Assembly (NCBI GenBank): GCA_963711595.1
Contig: CAVQER010000010.1
Span: 1 to 64,000, forward strand
DNA: 64,000 nt
Direction of reading: 5' to 3'
From: JAUSIF01 sp963711595
Lineage (GTDB): Bacteria > Pseudomonadota > Alphaproteobacteria > Rhizobiales > Xanthobacteraceae
The position numbers and the translations under genes were made by a program. Below the pieces are notes generated by a model. The model had not been told where the DNA came from. It worked only from the letters and a program-made list of their open reading frames with translations, and ran no database searches. Shown here in pieces: positions 8,888 to 17,021 of the stretch (positions within the stretch are counted from its first letter, which is position 1; the number at the start of each line of letters is the position of its first letter).

Positions 8888-9700
8888 ATGCAGACAGTGC
8901 TGATTACAGGCGCGGCAGGCAGCGTCGGTTCACGGTTGCGCCGACTCCTCAAGGGTGTCTATCCGCGAATTCGATTGAGTGACGTCCGTACACCCAAGGA
9001 TCTGGCGCCCGGTGAGGAATTCATGGCGGCCGACCTTTCCGAAATGGCCGCCGTCGAGAAGATCGTCGACGGCGTGCAGGGCATCGTGCATCTCGGCGGT
9101 TTCTCCGTTGAAGGTCCTTGGGAAACGATCCTCAACGCGAATATCGTAGGCTGCTACAACCTCTTCGAGGCCGCGCGAAGGAAGAAGGTCGAGCGCGTCG
9201 TCTTTGCGACGTCCAACCATGCGGTCGGCTTTTATCCGCGCCAGCGGCGAATCGGCGTCGGCGAGCCCGTGCGTCCGGATTCACGTTACGGCGTGAGCAA
9301 AGCGTTCGGCGAGGCAGTCGGTGCGCTGTATGCGTTCAAACACGGTTTACGGGTGACCTGCATCCGCATCGGCAATGTCGATGATACGCCGGCGGACCGG
9401 CGGCGCCTCTCGATCTGGATCAAGCCCGAGGACCTCGTGCAATTGATCCGCATCGGCCTCGAGCACCCCGAGCTTCGTCACGAAATTTTCTACGGCGTTT
9501 CCGACAACGACCGCGGCTTCTGGGACAACAGTGCCGCGTTCCGCTACGGTTATCGGCCGGAGGGCCGCTCGGAGGACCATCGCGACACGGCACTCGCGGC
9601 GCAGGCAAAGCTTCCGTCCGATCCGATCGGCGACTGGTACGCAGGCGGGCCGTTCTGCAGCGACGAATTCGACAATGGAATCGAGCGCGCACCCTACTGA
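8888..9700 (+). CDS. udh: NAD-dependent epimerase/dehydratase, probable uronate dehydrogenase
   Basis: A 270-residue short-chain (extended SDR) protein. The NAD-binding Rossmann motif TGAAGSVGSRLRRLL is at the N-terminus and the catalytic YGVSK motif is at about residue 138. The segments VHLGGFSVEGPWETIL, FATSNHAVGFYPRQRR and NDRGFWDNS match the pattern I know from uronate dehydrogenases of Agrobacterium and Pseudomonas, which oxidise galacturonate or glucuronate to the aldarolactone. The next gene resembles the lactone isomerase of the same pathway, which supports the call. It starts 36 bases after the GntR gene. A different sugar or sugar-acid dehydrogenase remains possible. Confidence 0.8.
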   Translation: MQTVLITGAAGSVGSRLRRLLKGVYPRIRLSDVRTPKDLAPGEEFMAADLSEMAAVEKIVDGVQGIVHLGGFSVEGPWETILNANIVGCYNLFEAARRKKVERVVFATSNHAVGFYPRQRRIGVGEPVRPDSRYGVSKAFGEAVGALYAFKHGLRVTCIRIGNVDDTPADRRRLSIWIKPEDLVQLIRIGLEHPELRHEIFYGVSDNDRGFWDNSAAFRYGYRPEGRSEDHRDTALAAQAKLPSDPIGDWYAGGPFCSDEFDNGIERAPY

Positions 9701-9718
9701 AAAGCGCGGGGAGGAATA

Positions 9719-10558
9719 ATGGAAGCGACGCCAACCAGCGAGCCGAAGCTCAAGGCGCCTCCGGGCACCTGGGACACGCATATGCACATCTACGACACGC
9801 GCTATCCGCTCGCGGCGACGGCGAGGATCGTGCACGGCGACGCGCTCACTCCGGCATACGAAGCAATTCGAAAACGCCTCGGCATTGCGCACACGGTCGT
9901 GGTGCAGCCGACCGCCTATGGCACGGACAACTCCTGCACCCTCGATGCCATGAAAGCATTAGGGCCTGGATCGCGCGGGGTTGCGGTGGTGGACCAAACG
10001 GTGAGCGACGAAGAACTCGATCGGCTGACGAAGCTCGGCATTCGCGGAATTCGCTTCTTCATGCTGCCGGGCGGCGCGCTGCCTTGGGACATTCTCGAGA
10101 CGATGGCCGCGCGCGTGCGCGAGTTCGGTTGGCACGTGCAACTGCAGCTCGACGGCCGGAATCTTCCGGAGCGCGAGGCGATCCTGAACCGGCTGCCCGG
10201 CACACTGGTCATCGACCATGTCGGGAAATTTCTCGAGCCGGTGCCAGTCAGCGATCCGGCTTTTGCGGTGCTGAAAAGGCTCGTCGAGAACGGACGGACA
10301 TGGGTGAAGCTATCGGCCCCATACGAAGTCTCGAAGGTGGGCGCCCCGCAGTACGACGACGTGGGCGCGCTCGCGAAGGTGCTCGCGAAGCTCGCGCCCG
10401 AGCGCATGGTCTGGGCGACCAACTGGCCGCATCCCACGCCCCCCGCGAACAAGAAACCGGACGACGCGGTGCTCCTCGACATGCTGCTCGATTGGGTGCC
10501 TGACGAAGCAGCGCGCAAGAAGGTTCTCGTCGACAATCCGGCAAAGCTTTACGGCTAG
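9719..10558 (+). CDS. Amidohydrolase-family lactonase/isomerase, galactarolactone isomerase-like
   Basis: A 279-residue TIM-barrel metal-independent or metal-assisted amidohydrolase (COG3618 type). The first strand carries the HxH motif in WDTHMHIYD. Other conserved parts are FMLPGG, the DHVGKF strand, WVKLSAPYE and WATNWPHP with the conserved aspartate or asparagine and histidine near the end. The closest families I recognise are D-galactarolactone isomerase and 2-pyrone-4,6-dicarboxylate lactonase. The uronate dehydrogenase just upstream (18 bases) makes a 1,5-aldarolactone, so an isomerase or lactonase acting on that product is the best fit. A GAGGAATA ribosome-binding site precedes the start. 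Confidence 0.78.
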   Translation: MEATPTSEPKLKAPPGTWDTHMHIYDTRYPLAATARIVHGDALTPAYEAIRKRLGIAHTVVVQPTAYGTDNSCTLDAMKALGPGSRGVAVVDQTVSDEELDRLTKLGIRGIRFFMLPGGALPWDILETMAARVREFGWHVQLQLDGRNLPEREAILNRLPGTLVIDHVGKFLEPVPVSDPAFAVLKRLVENGRTWVKLSAPYEVSKVGAPQYDDVGALAKVLAKLAPERMVWATNWPHPTPPANKKPDDAVLLDMLLDWVPDEAARKKVLVDNPAKLYG

Positions 10559-10568
10559 CGAGCAAGCG

Positions 10569-11333
10569 ATGCAGATCCCGAAAAATCGTTTCAAGCAGGC
10601 GATTCGCGCCGGCAAGCCGCAGATCGGGCTTTGGGGCAGCATCCCTTCGAACTACAGCGCGGAAGTCGTCGCCGGCGCAGGTTTCGACTGGCTTCTGATC
10701 GACACCGAGCACACGCCTGCGGACATCGAAACGGTGTTGCGCCAGCTGCAGGCGATCTCCGCCTACCAAACGACGCCGATCGTGCGCGTGCCATGGAACG
10801 ACATGGTCACGATCAAGCGGATCCTCGATCTCGGCGTGCAGACACTGTTGATTCCACAGGTGACGACAGTCGAAGAGGCGAAGAATGCGGTCGCGTTCGC
10901 GCGTTACCCGGCCGCTGGCATGCGCGGCGTCGCAGGTACTACGCGCGCCACTGGCTTTGGCCGCATCAAGGATTACTTCAAGAACGCCGATGCGGAGATC
11001 TGCATCCTGATCCAGCTGGAGACGGAAACCGCGTTGAAGAATCTCGAGGCGGTGGCGGCTATCGACGGCGTGGATGGGATTTTCATTGGTCCCGCGGACC
11101 TGCATGCGTCGGTCGGCTACCTCGGCGAAGTGGCCCACGAGAAGGTCATGCCGATGATCGATCAGGCCCTGACCCGCATCGTCAAGGCCGGCAAGGCAGC
11201 AGGCATACTGACGAGCTCCGAAGAGAATGCACGGCGCTGGCTGAAGCTCGGTGCCACGTTCGTGGCCGTGGGCTCGGACGTTGGCGTTCTTGCGCGCGGC
11301 GCCGACGCACTGGTCGCGAAGTTCAGGTCCTGA
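10569..11333 (+). CDS. HpcH/HpaI aldolase family protein (2-keto-3-deoxy-aldarate aldolase-like)
   Basis: A 254-residue class II aldolase of the HpcH/HpaI/GarL family, a TIM barrel using a divalent metal and pyruvate. The motifs are FDWLLIDTEHTPAD, the metal and pyruvate site in ILIQLETETAL (glutamate ligand), the GIFIGPADLHAS loop with the aspartate ligand, and an arginine in RGVAGTTRATGFG. Such enzymes split 2-keto-3-deoxy-aldarates to pyruvate and tartronate semialdehyde, which fits the end of a uronate to aldarate route encoded by the two genes upstream. It starts ten bases after the previous gene. The dehydratase step between lactone and keto-acid is not in this small operon, though the IlvD/Edd-type enzyme across the repeat could supply it. 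Confidence 0.88.
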   Translation: MQIPKNRFKQAIRAGKPQIGLWGSIPSNYSAEVVAGAGFDWLLIDTEHTPADIETVLRQLQAISAYQTTPIVRVPWNDMVTIKRILDLGVQTLLIPQVTTVEEAKNAVAFARYPAAGMRGVAGTTRATGFGRIKDYFKNADAEICILIQLETETALKNLEAVAAIDGVDGIFIGPADLHASVGYLGEVAHEKVMPMIDQALTRIVKAGKAAGILTSSEENARRWLKLGATFVAVGSDVGVLARGADALVAKFRS

Positions 11334-11369
11334 CTTTTTCTTTCCACCTCGCCACGGCTAAGCTGGCCT

Positions 11370-12059
11370 ATGGCTGACGGTCCGCTGATCGGCGTCAAGG
11401 CGTGCCTGTTCGATGCATACGGCACGCTGTTCGATTTCGCGTCCGCCGCTCGCAATTGCCGTGACGTTCCGCCGGACCAGATCGGTCCGCTCACGAATCT
11501 CTGGCGCGACAAGCAATTACAGTACACTTGGCTGCGCGCGGTGCAGGGCCTGCATGCGGATTTCTGGCAGGTGACGCGCGACGCGCTCGATTACTCGCTC
11601 GAAACACTCGGTGTCGGCGGGCACGGCCTGAGCGACCGGCTGATGCAGCTTTACCTCGAGCTCGAACCGTTTCCGGAAGTGCCCGAAGTGCTGGCGCGGC
11701 TTAAACGGTCCGGCGTGCGCATGGCGGTTCTTTCCAACGGCTCGCCGAAAATGCTCGAAGCGGTGGTGAATTCGGCCAACCTTGGTCGCTACTTCGACGC
11801 CGTCCTTTCAGTCGAGGAGGTTGGAGTCTTCAAGCCGCATCCCAAGGTCTATCAGCTTGCTGTCGATCGGCTCGGCGTGGCCGCCGGCGCGATCTCATTT
11901 CAGTCCTCGAACGCTTGGGACGCTTATGCTGCGAGCGCTTTTGGGATGCAGGTGGTGTGGTGCAATCGCTATGGTCAGCGGCGGGAGCGCTTGCCTGGCG
12001 CACCTGACCGCGAAATCAAGACGCTCGCCGAATTGCCGCCGCTTGTCGGCGCTGCCTGA
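11370..12059 (+). CDS. HAD-superfamily L-2-haloacid dehalogenase (haloacid dehalogenase type II)
   Basis: A 229-residue protein with all the type II dehalogenase motifs: nucleophile aspartate in FDAYGTLFD (about residue 15), the halide-binding arginine region LWRDKQLQYTWLR, the serine in VLSNGSP, the lysine in KPHPKVYQL and the FQSSNAWDAYAA loop with the asparagine that binds the substrate carboxylate. It would convert L-2-haloacids to D-2-hydroxyacids in the cytoplasm, although many genome-encoded members act on unknown substrates. The gene follows the aldolase by 36 bases and is the last of the plus-strand block. It ends just before an intergenic palindromic repeat. Confidence 0.9.
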   Translation: MADGPLIGVKACLFDAYGTLFDFASAARNCRDVPPDQIGPLTNLWRDKQLQYTWLRAVQGLHADFWQVTRDALDYSLETLGVGGHGLSDRLMQLYLELEPFPEVPEVLARLKRSGVRMAVLSNGSPKMLEAVVNSANLGRYFDAVLSVEEVGVFKPHPKVYQLAVDRLGVAAGAISFQSSNAWDAYAASAFGMQVVWCNRYGQRRERLPGAPDREIKTLAELPPLVGAA

Positions 12060-12074
12060 GCAAATCCGTTCTCC

Positions 12075-12163
12075 GTCATTCCGAGACGCGGGCCCGGAAT
12101 CCATATTCCAGAGCCGTGGTCATGGATTCCGGGCTCGCGGGCTTCGCCCGCGCCCCGGAATGA
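12075..12163. repeat. Intergenic nested palindromic repeat (REP-like)
   Basis: Outer arms GTCATTCC and GGAATGAC enclose inner arms CCGGAATCCA and TGGATTCCGG and a GCGGGCTTCGCCCGC hairpin. Elements of this look are scattered between genes in Bradyrhizobium-like genomes. It sits exactly between the convergent dehalogenase and IlvD/Edd genes, where it may act as a bidirectional terminator. Confidence 0.8.
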
Positions 12164-12177
12164 CGATGATGTGAAAA

Positions 12178-13860
12178 CTATTCCCCCCGCAACAGAACCG
12201 CACCCTTTGCGAGCGGCCGCACGGTCCGCCGATAGATCGAAAGCCAGCCGCTGTCGTCCTTCGGCGGCGGCGCCTGGAACCGCGAGCGCCGGTCGGCGAG
12301 TTCGCTTTCGGGCACGTCCAGCGTCACCGATTTCTTCTCGACGTCGATCGAAATGATGTCGCCGTTTTGCACGAGGCCAAGCGGCCCGCCGGTCGCCGAC
12401 TCGGGCGCGACTTCGCCGAGCACCAGCCCCTTGTTCACAAGACCGGACAATTGTCCGTCGGTGACGACCGCGACATCCGGTCCGAGGCCCGCGCCGTCGA
12501 TCTGGAACACAAGGCGCGAGGCACCGCCCATGCCGGGACCGCCGCAAACACCCTGACCGCGCAGCACGACGGCGTCACCTTTCTTGATCTTGCCCGCCTT
12601 CAACGCGGCTTCGGCATCGGGCGAGTTCTCGAACACGTTGGCCTTACCGCGAAATTTGAGCGGCCGGCCTTCGCCGCGCAGGCCGATTTTCACGATCGCA
12701 CCTTCGGGCGCGAGATTGCCGCGCAAGATCACGATGCCCGGTTTGCCCGCAAACGGCCGCTGCAGGGGGCGGATCACCTCGGGGTCGGCGACTTTCACGC
12801 CGGCAAGGTTCTCGGCGACGGTCCTACCCGTGACGGTCGTGGCTGCCGTATCGAGCATCGACTCGAGCTGCTTCATCACTCCGCGCGCGCCGCCGGCATC
12901 TTCGAACTGTTCGATCGTGTCCTTCCCGATCGGCATCACAGCGGAAAGAATCGGCACGCGGTCGGCGAGCGTCTCGAACAATTCGTAGACGTTCACGTCG
13001 ACGCTCGCCTCCTGCGCGATCGCTTGCAGGTGCTTGATGCAGTTGATCGAGCCCGACACCGCGAGCACGACGGCCGCCGCGTTTAGGAACGCGCCCTTCG
13101 TCAGGATCGCGCGCGGCTTCAGGTCTTGCCACACCATCTCGACGATGCGCTCGCCGGATCGCTTCGCGTAGTCGAACATCTTCGGGCTGTTCGCCGCGAC
13201 CGGAGCGCCGCCCGGCAGGCTCATGCCGAGCGCTTCCACCACGGAGTGCATGGAATTGGCGGTACCCATGCCTGCGCATACACCCGGACCGCGGATCGCG
13301 TTGTCGGCCATGCCTTTCAGGTCTTCGAAGCTGAGCGAGCCCGCCACGTGGTGACCGGCGCCAAGGAACACTTCCTCGATGTCCACGTGATGCCCGCGAT
13401 ACTGCCCCGCGCGCTGGTAGCCGCAGAGCACCGAGATCGATGGAATGTCGGTGCGCGCGGCGGCCATGAGATGGCCCGGCGGAGTCTTGTCGCACGACGA
13501 CAGGAAAACCATGCCGTCGAGCTGCGCACCCTCGACCTGCACCTCGATGTCGTTGGTGATGAGATCGCGGCTTGGCAGCAAGAACGTGCCCGCGCGGCCT
13601 GCGCTGGTAATGAAGTCGCTTACCGCCATGGTGCGGATTTCGAATGGCATACCGCCGGCGGCGCGGATCGCGTCCTTCACCACCTTGGCGACGCCGTCGA
13701 GATGACTGAAGCAGATCGAAAGCTCCGAGGAGGAGTTCACGACCGCGATCTTCGGCTTCTCCATGTCCTCGTCGGTCAGTCCGAGCGCGCGCCACTGCGC
13801 GCGCCGCACCGCCCAGCGCGAGGTGCCGGGCTCGAAATTGCTCCGCAATTGACGCTTCAT
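12178..13860 (-). CDS. IlvD/Edd-family dehydratase
   Basis: About 560 residues from ATG at 13860 (MKRQLRSNFEPG). It belongs to the Fe-S dehydratase family of dihydroxy-acid dehydratase, 6-phosphogluconate dehydratase and pentonate/hexonate dehydratases. Visible cluster and metal residues are the cysteines in LSSCDKTPPG and GPGVCAGMGTANSM, and the C-terminal swivel domain shows VCGGPGMGG and VVTDGQLSG. It removes water from a 2,3-dihydroxy acid to give a 2-keto acid. The N-terminus GTSRWAVRRAQWRALG resembles sugar-acid dehydratases more than housekeeping IlvD. It is the last gene of a LysR-FAD-AcnX block, 19 bases after the AcnX small subunit. The substrate is unknown. Confidence 0.88.
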   Translation of the reverse strand: MKRQLRSNFEPGTSRWAVRRAQWRALGLTDEDMEKPKIAVVNSSSELSICFSHLDGVAKVVKDAIRAAGGMPFEIRTMAVSDFITSAGRAGTFLLPSRDLITNDIEVQVEGAQLDGMVFLSSCDKTPPGHLMAAARTDIPSISVLCGYQRAGQYRGHHVDIEEVFLGAGHHVAGSLSFEDLKGMADNAIRGPGVCAGMGTANSMHSVVEALGMSLPGGAPVAANSPKMFDYAKRSGERIVEMVWQDLKPRAILTKGAFLNAAAVVLAVSGSINCIKHLQAIAQEASVDVNVYELFETLADRVPILSAVMPIGKDTIEQFEDAGGARGVMKQLESMLDTAATTVTGRTVAENLAGVKVADPEVIRPLQRPFAGKPGIVILRGNLAPEGAIVKIGLRGEGRPLKFRGKANVFENSPDAEAALKAGKIKKGDAVVLRGQGVCGGPGMGGASRLVFQIDGAGLGPDVAVVTDGQLSGLVNKGLVLGEVAPESATGGPLGLVQNGDIISIDVEKKSVTLDVPESELADRRSRFQAPPPKDDSGWLSIYRRTVRPLAKGAVLLRGE

Positions 13861-13879
13861 CACTCCCCCTGACGCCGGC

Positions 13880-14320
13880 CTATTCAGCCGCGACCGGTTT
13901 CGCACCGGCCTTCTTCGTCACTTCGACCACGCCCCGATCGGCATCGACCTTCACCCAGTCGCCGGTTTCGATGACCGAAAGTGGGTCCTTGTCGAAATCG
14001 CTCATCGCCGGGACGCGCGTGACGACCGCCCCAAGCGCCGCTTTCGTCGTCATCTTGTTGAACAGCATCGCCTTCGGCGCAGCGCCAGCGACGCGCGCGA
14101 GATGGAAATAATGCGAATAGCCGGACGATCCCTTCGCACCGGGAAACACGAGTACCTTGTCCTTGAAGCTCTGGCCCACGAGCTCGTGCCGGCGCTCGAT
14201 GATCGTGCCCGTACCGGACTCGATGCCGCCCCAACCGGAGATCGTGTCCGTCGTCACGATGGCTTCGCCCTCGGCGACGCCACCGACGACCTTGCGCCCC
14301 CTGATGACGATCGTGTTCAC
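13880..14320 (-). CDS. Aconitase X swivel (small) subunit, DUF126 family
   Basis: A 146-residue protein starting at a GTG that overlaps the stop of the large subunit by four bases (GTGA), which signals translational coupling and a two-subunit enzyme. The swivel-domain signature is clear: GGIESGTGTIIERRHELVGQ followed by LVFPGAKGSSGYSHYFHLA with the conserved GxKGSS loop, and FNKMTTKAALGAVV. In bacteria the two-subunit aconitase X enzymes include cis-3-hydroxy-L-proline dehydratases; in archaea the same family dehydrates mevalonate 5-phosphate. The substrate here is undetermined. Confidence 0.9.
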   Translation of the reverse strand: MNTIVIRGRKVVGGVAEGEAIVTTDTISGWGGIESGTGTIIERRHELVGQSFKDKVLVFPGAKGSSGYSHYFHLARVAGAAPKAMLFNKMTTKAALGAVVTRVPAMSDFDKDPLSVIETGDWVKVDADRGVVEVTKKAGAKPVAAE

Positions 14321-15594
14321 GACAAGCCCCCGCGCCAACGACCTGTGAGCGCGGCGTCGACGCATTGCTCGACGGTGCCGAACCAGGTCTGACACTTCAT
14401 GATCGCCGGCAGGTAGTGCGCCTGCTTCGCCGAATCCGTTGCCACGACCGTGGTGCCCTTGGGCATCACGCGTCCGATCGCCGGGCAAGTGTCGCTCATC
14501 AGATGGGCGCCCGCCTTGCGGATGATATCACCGTAGCCGTTGAGCTCGGCCGTGTCGCGCAGCGCTCGCGGGGTGAAGATCCAGAGCTGCGTGTTGGGCG
14601 AAAGCTTCTTGCCGTCGAGAAGCTTTGCGGCCGTCCACACCTGCTCGATGGAATTGTGCGGGCAACCGAGCATGACGAAATCGACGGCCGTATCCTTCGC
14701 CGAAGAATTCAGATTTTCATACGCAAGCTTGCGTTCGGCCTGGCCGTACTTGATCCGCTCAAGCGGCTTCCTCTTCCCGAATGCCTCCTCGATCGTGTCC
14801 GCCTCGGGCGTTACCCCGGGGATGTGATACATCTCGACTCCGCCGGACGACGCCGCGGCCGCGCCGAAGTGCTTGAGCTTGATCATGCTTGGCGTGTGGC
14901 GGATGCCGGCAAGCACCGGGATGTCTTCCTGCACGATCTCTCCGATGCCGTAGCCGAGCAAGCCCCAGTCCATCATGTCGTCGATGTCGACTTCGACGTC
15001 GACGTGGTGCGTCCCAAGCCGGTTCTCGTCGATGTGGAATCCCCAGTAGGGAATCTTGCCGGTGATGCTTGCGGCACCCGTGCTCTCGCGGCCCTCGGTG
15101 TTCGTGCGCGCACCAAGCACGCCGTTGCAATAAACCACCGCCGATGACTCCATCCACGCGCAATGCTCGCCCCGCACCGGCACGTTGCCCACTTGATAAG
15201 GTGTGCACGTATTGAACATCGCGACGCCGCGCCGCCCGAAATAGCTTTCGGCCTGCTTCTGCCGATTGATCGCTTCTTCCGCGACGCCGGTGACGTGACC
15301 GTTCTGCGTGTCGATGCCGTGGATGAGCTGGCAGGTGTAGACCTCGGCTTGCGGCGTCTCGACCACTTCATCGCTGTCGAGATTGAACTTCGAGAAGACC
15401 GCGTCCATTCCCTTCTCGGCGAATGGCTTCATCGCCGGCGACCCCGCATTCCAGGTGCCGGCGACGTTTTTCACGTCTACAAGTCGCTCGGCATTCAGCG
15501 CCTCGCCGTAGCGCACGAGCAGGTCCATCGCCTTCTGCTTCGCCTTGCCGTGCTTGCCGTCGAACATCGCCTTTTCGGCATCGGTGAGTTTCAT
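14317..15594 (-). CDS. Aconitase X catalytic (large) subunit, DUF521 family
   Basis: A 425-residue Fe-S dehydratase subunit. Cluster-binding cysteines are visible in FNTCTPYQ, MLGCPHNS and MSDTCPAIG. The stretch EHCAWMESSAVVYCNGVLGARTN is the family's substrate-binding core. It acts with the small subunit encoded just downstream, which overlaps by four bases. The start MKLTDAEKAMFDGKHG is the usual one for the family. The FAD oxidoreductase gene ends seven bases upstream. A role in hydroxyproline-type dehydration is known for relatives, but no proline-pathway partner (for example a pyrroline reductase) is seen here, so the pathway is open. Confidence 0.92.
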   Translation of the reverse strand: MKLTDAEKAMFDGKHGKAKQKAMDLLVRYGEALNAERLVDVKNVAGTWNAGSPAMKPFAEKGMDAVFSKFNLDSDEVVETPQAEVYTCQLIHGIDTQNGHVTGVAEEAINRQKQAESYFGRRGVAMFNTCTPYQVGNVPVRGEHCAWMESSAVVYCNGVLGARTNTEGRESTGAASITGKIPYWGFHIDENRLGTHHVDVEVDIDDMMDWGLLGYGIGEIVQEDIPVLAGIRHTPSMIKLKHFGAAAASSGGVEMYHIPGVTPEADTIEEAFGKRKPLERIKYGQAERKLAYENLNSSAKDTAVDFVMLGCPHNSIEQVWTAAKLLDGKKLSPNTQLWIFTPRALRDTAELNGYGDIIRKAGAHLMSDTCPAIGRVMPKGTTVVATDSAKQAHYLPAIMKCQTWFGTVEQCVDAALTGRWRGGLS

Positions 15595-15601
15595 GGCTGC
15601 C

Positions 15602-16909
15602 TCACCAGGGTTTGTCGGTTCGCTCGAGATTGTCGTGCAACCGCTTTGTCAGCGCGCCGACGTCGATCTGCTGCACGCTGCCCGAGCCCGCGAGATCGAG
15701 CGCATGCGCTGCCGCCGCGCCCATCGCGATACACGGCCCCATCACCCTAACGCTTGAGAGCGCCGCGGTATCCGCGTCGATGCAGCGGCCCGCCGCGACG
15801 ATGTTATCGGCCTCGGCCGGAATGAGACTGCCGAGCGGCACGTAATGGACGTGATCTTCAGGAAACACGTGCCAGTGGTAGCCCGCGCCATGATCATGCA
15901 ACTCGACCGGCCACGCCGTACGCGCGACGGCATCGGGAAAGCGTGTGCCGTTGCGCACGTCGTCGATCGAAAGCTGCTGCCGGCCAACGATCCAGCGCGT
16001 CTGCCGGACGCCGGGAAAACCGAACGCACGCACGCGCGCGTCGCCGAACACTTCGGGGAACTCGGTCTTGAGGAATTTCACCGCGCGTTCGGCTTGGTCC
16101 TTGCCCTCGAGTGCCTTCTGCGATGCCGCGAGCGGCTCGAGCGGCGTCTCGACGTGCGTGATGTTCATCGCCGCGATTCCGCGGCCGGGGATGATGAACG
16201 CAAGTCCGTCGCGTCGCACGAGCCCATATTCGTCGGCCTTGTCCTTGAGCTTCGCCGTGATGGTGTCGCGCGCGAGCGGTACGGATTTATTGATGTTCTC
16301 GAGCACGACCATCTGCGTGCCGTAGACGCGGTTCACCTCCGGTTCGCGGCAAGCAAAGCCCGCTTGCCAGGTGATCGTCGCGTCGCCGCTCGCGTCCACA
16401 TAGCCCGTGGCCTTCACCGTCACGTCGCCGTACTTCGTCGCGAACTCGAGCGATTTCACGCGACGTCCGTCGACATTCACGTGCCGCAGCGTCGCACCGA
16501 GCAGCGGCGTGACGCCCGCGTCTTGCACGGATTTTTCCACCCACCGGCCGAGTGCGATCTCGTCGTAGTAGACGACGATCGTGTGCGGCCCGTGCCGATA
16601 GTGAAGCGCGTTTTCCTGCGCACCGAGCTCGCGCAAGAGATCGTCCGCAACGAGATGCGTGAACTGGTAGCCGTGCGAGCCGTTCGAGAACAGGCCGCAG
16701 AAGGTGCCGATGATCGAGTTCACCGCCTGGCCGCCGAGCGCCGGCAAGCTGTCGACGAGCACGACCTTGCGGCCGAGCCTTGCCGCTTCGAGTGCCGCGG
16801 AAACACCGGCGATGCCGGAGCCGACGACGCAGATGTCCGCGCCGATCTCCCACGCCGTCGCCGCGCCGTTGCGGCGTACGATTTTGGTTCCGGTCGCGGG
16901 CTCAGCCAT
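15602..16909 (-). CDS. FAD-dependent oxidoreductase (FAD_oxidored family)
   Basis: About 435 residues from ATG at 16909; a TTG eight codons upstream is less likely, because AAGGA sits well for the ATG. The N-terminal FAD-binding motif is ADICVVGSGIAGVSAALEAA with VVLVDS at the end of the second strand. The segment QAVNSIIGTFCGLFSNG, and a C-terminal DNIVAAGRCIDADTAALSSVR closing the flavin site, match the PF12831-type flavoproteins. These often oxidise or isomerise acids but their reactions are mostly unknown. It leads the AcnX-IlvD operon and would give the first oxidative step of that pathway. No transmembrane segment or signal peptide is present. Confidence 0.88.
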   Translation of the reverse strand: MAEPATGTKIVRRNGAATAWEIGADICVVGSGIAGVSAALEAARLGRKVVLVDSLPALGGQAVNSIIGTFCGLFSNGSHGYQFTHLVADDLLRELGAQENALHYRHGPHTIVVYYDEIALGRWVEKSVQDAGVTPLLGATLRHVNVDGRRVKSLEFATKYGDVTVKATGYVDASGDATITWQAGFACREPEVNRVYGTQMVVLENINKSVPLARDTITAKLKDKADEYGLVRRDGLAFIIPGRGIAAMNITHVETPLEPLAASQKALEGKDQAERAVKFLKTEFPEVFGDARVRAFGFPGVRQTRWIVGRQQLSIDDVRNGTRFPDAVARTAWPVELHDHGAGYHWHVFPEDHVHYVPLGSLIPAEADNIVAAGRCIDADTAALSSVRVMGPCIAMGAAAAHALDLAGSGSVQQIDVGALTKRLHDNLERTDKPW

Positions 16910-16995
16910 CGCGTTTGATCCTTGTTCGGCCAATCGAAATTATTGCAATTCAGCGCGCGAAGTAACTCCAATTCTCGTGCGGTCAGCTATCGTAA

Positions 16996-17021
16996 ATCGC
17001 GAACGATCGAATTTTCGCGAT
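16996..17021 (-). terminator. Hairpin at the 3' end of the lysR gene
   Basis: Arms ATCGCGAA and TTCGCGAT (perfect, eight bases) with a ten-base loop start at the LysR stop codon. On the minus strand only TTTACGAT follows, so the T-tract is weak. It may be a poor terminator or part of the control region of the FAD gene. Confidence 0.35.
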
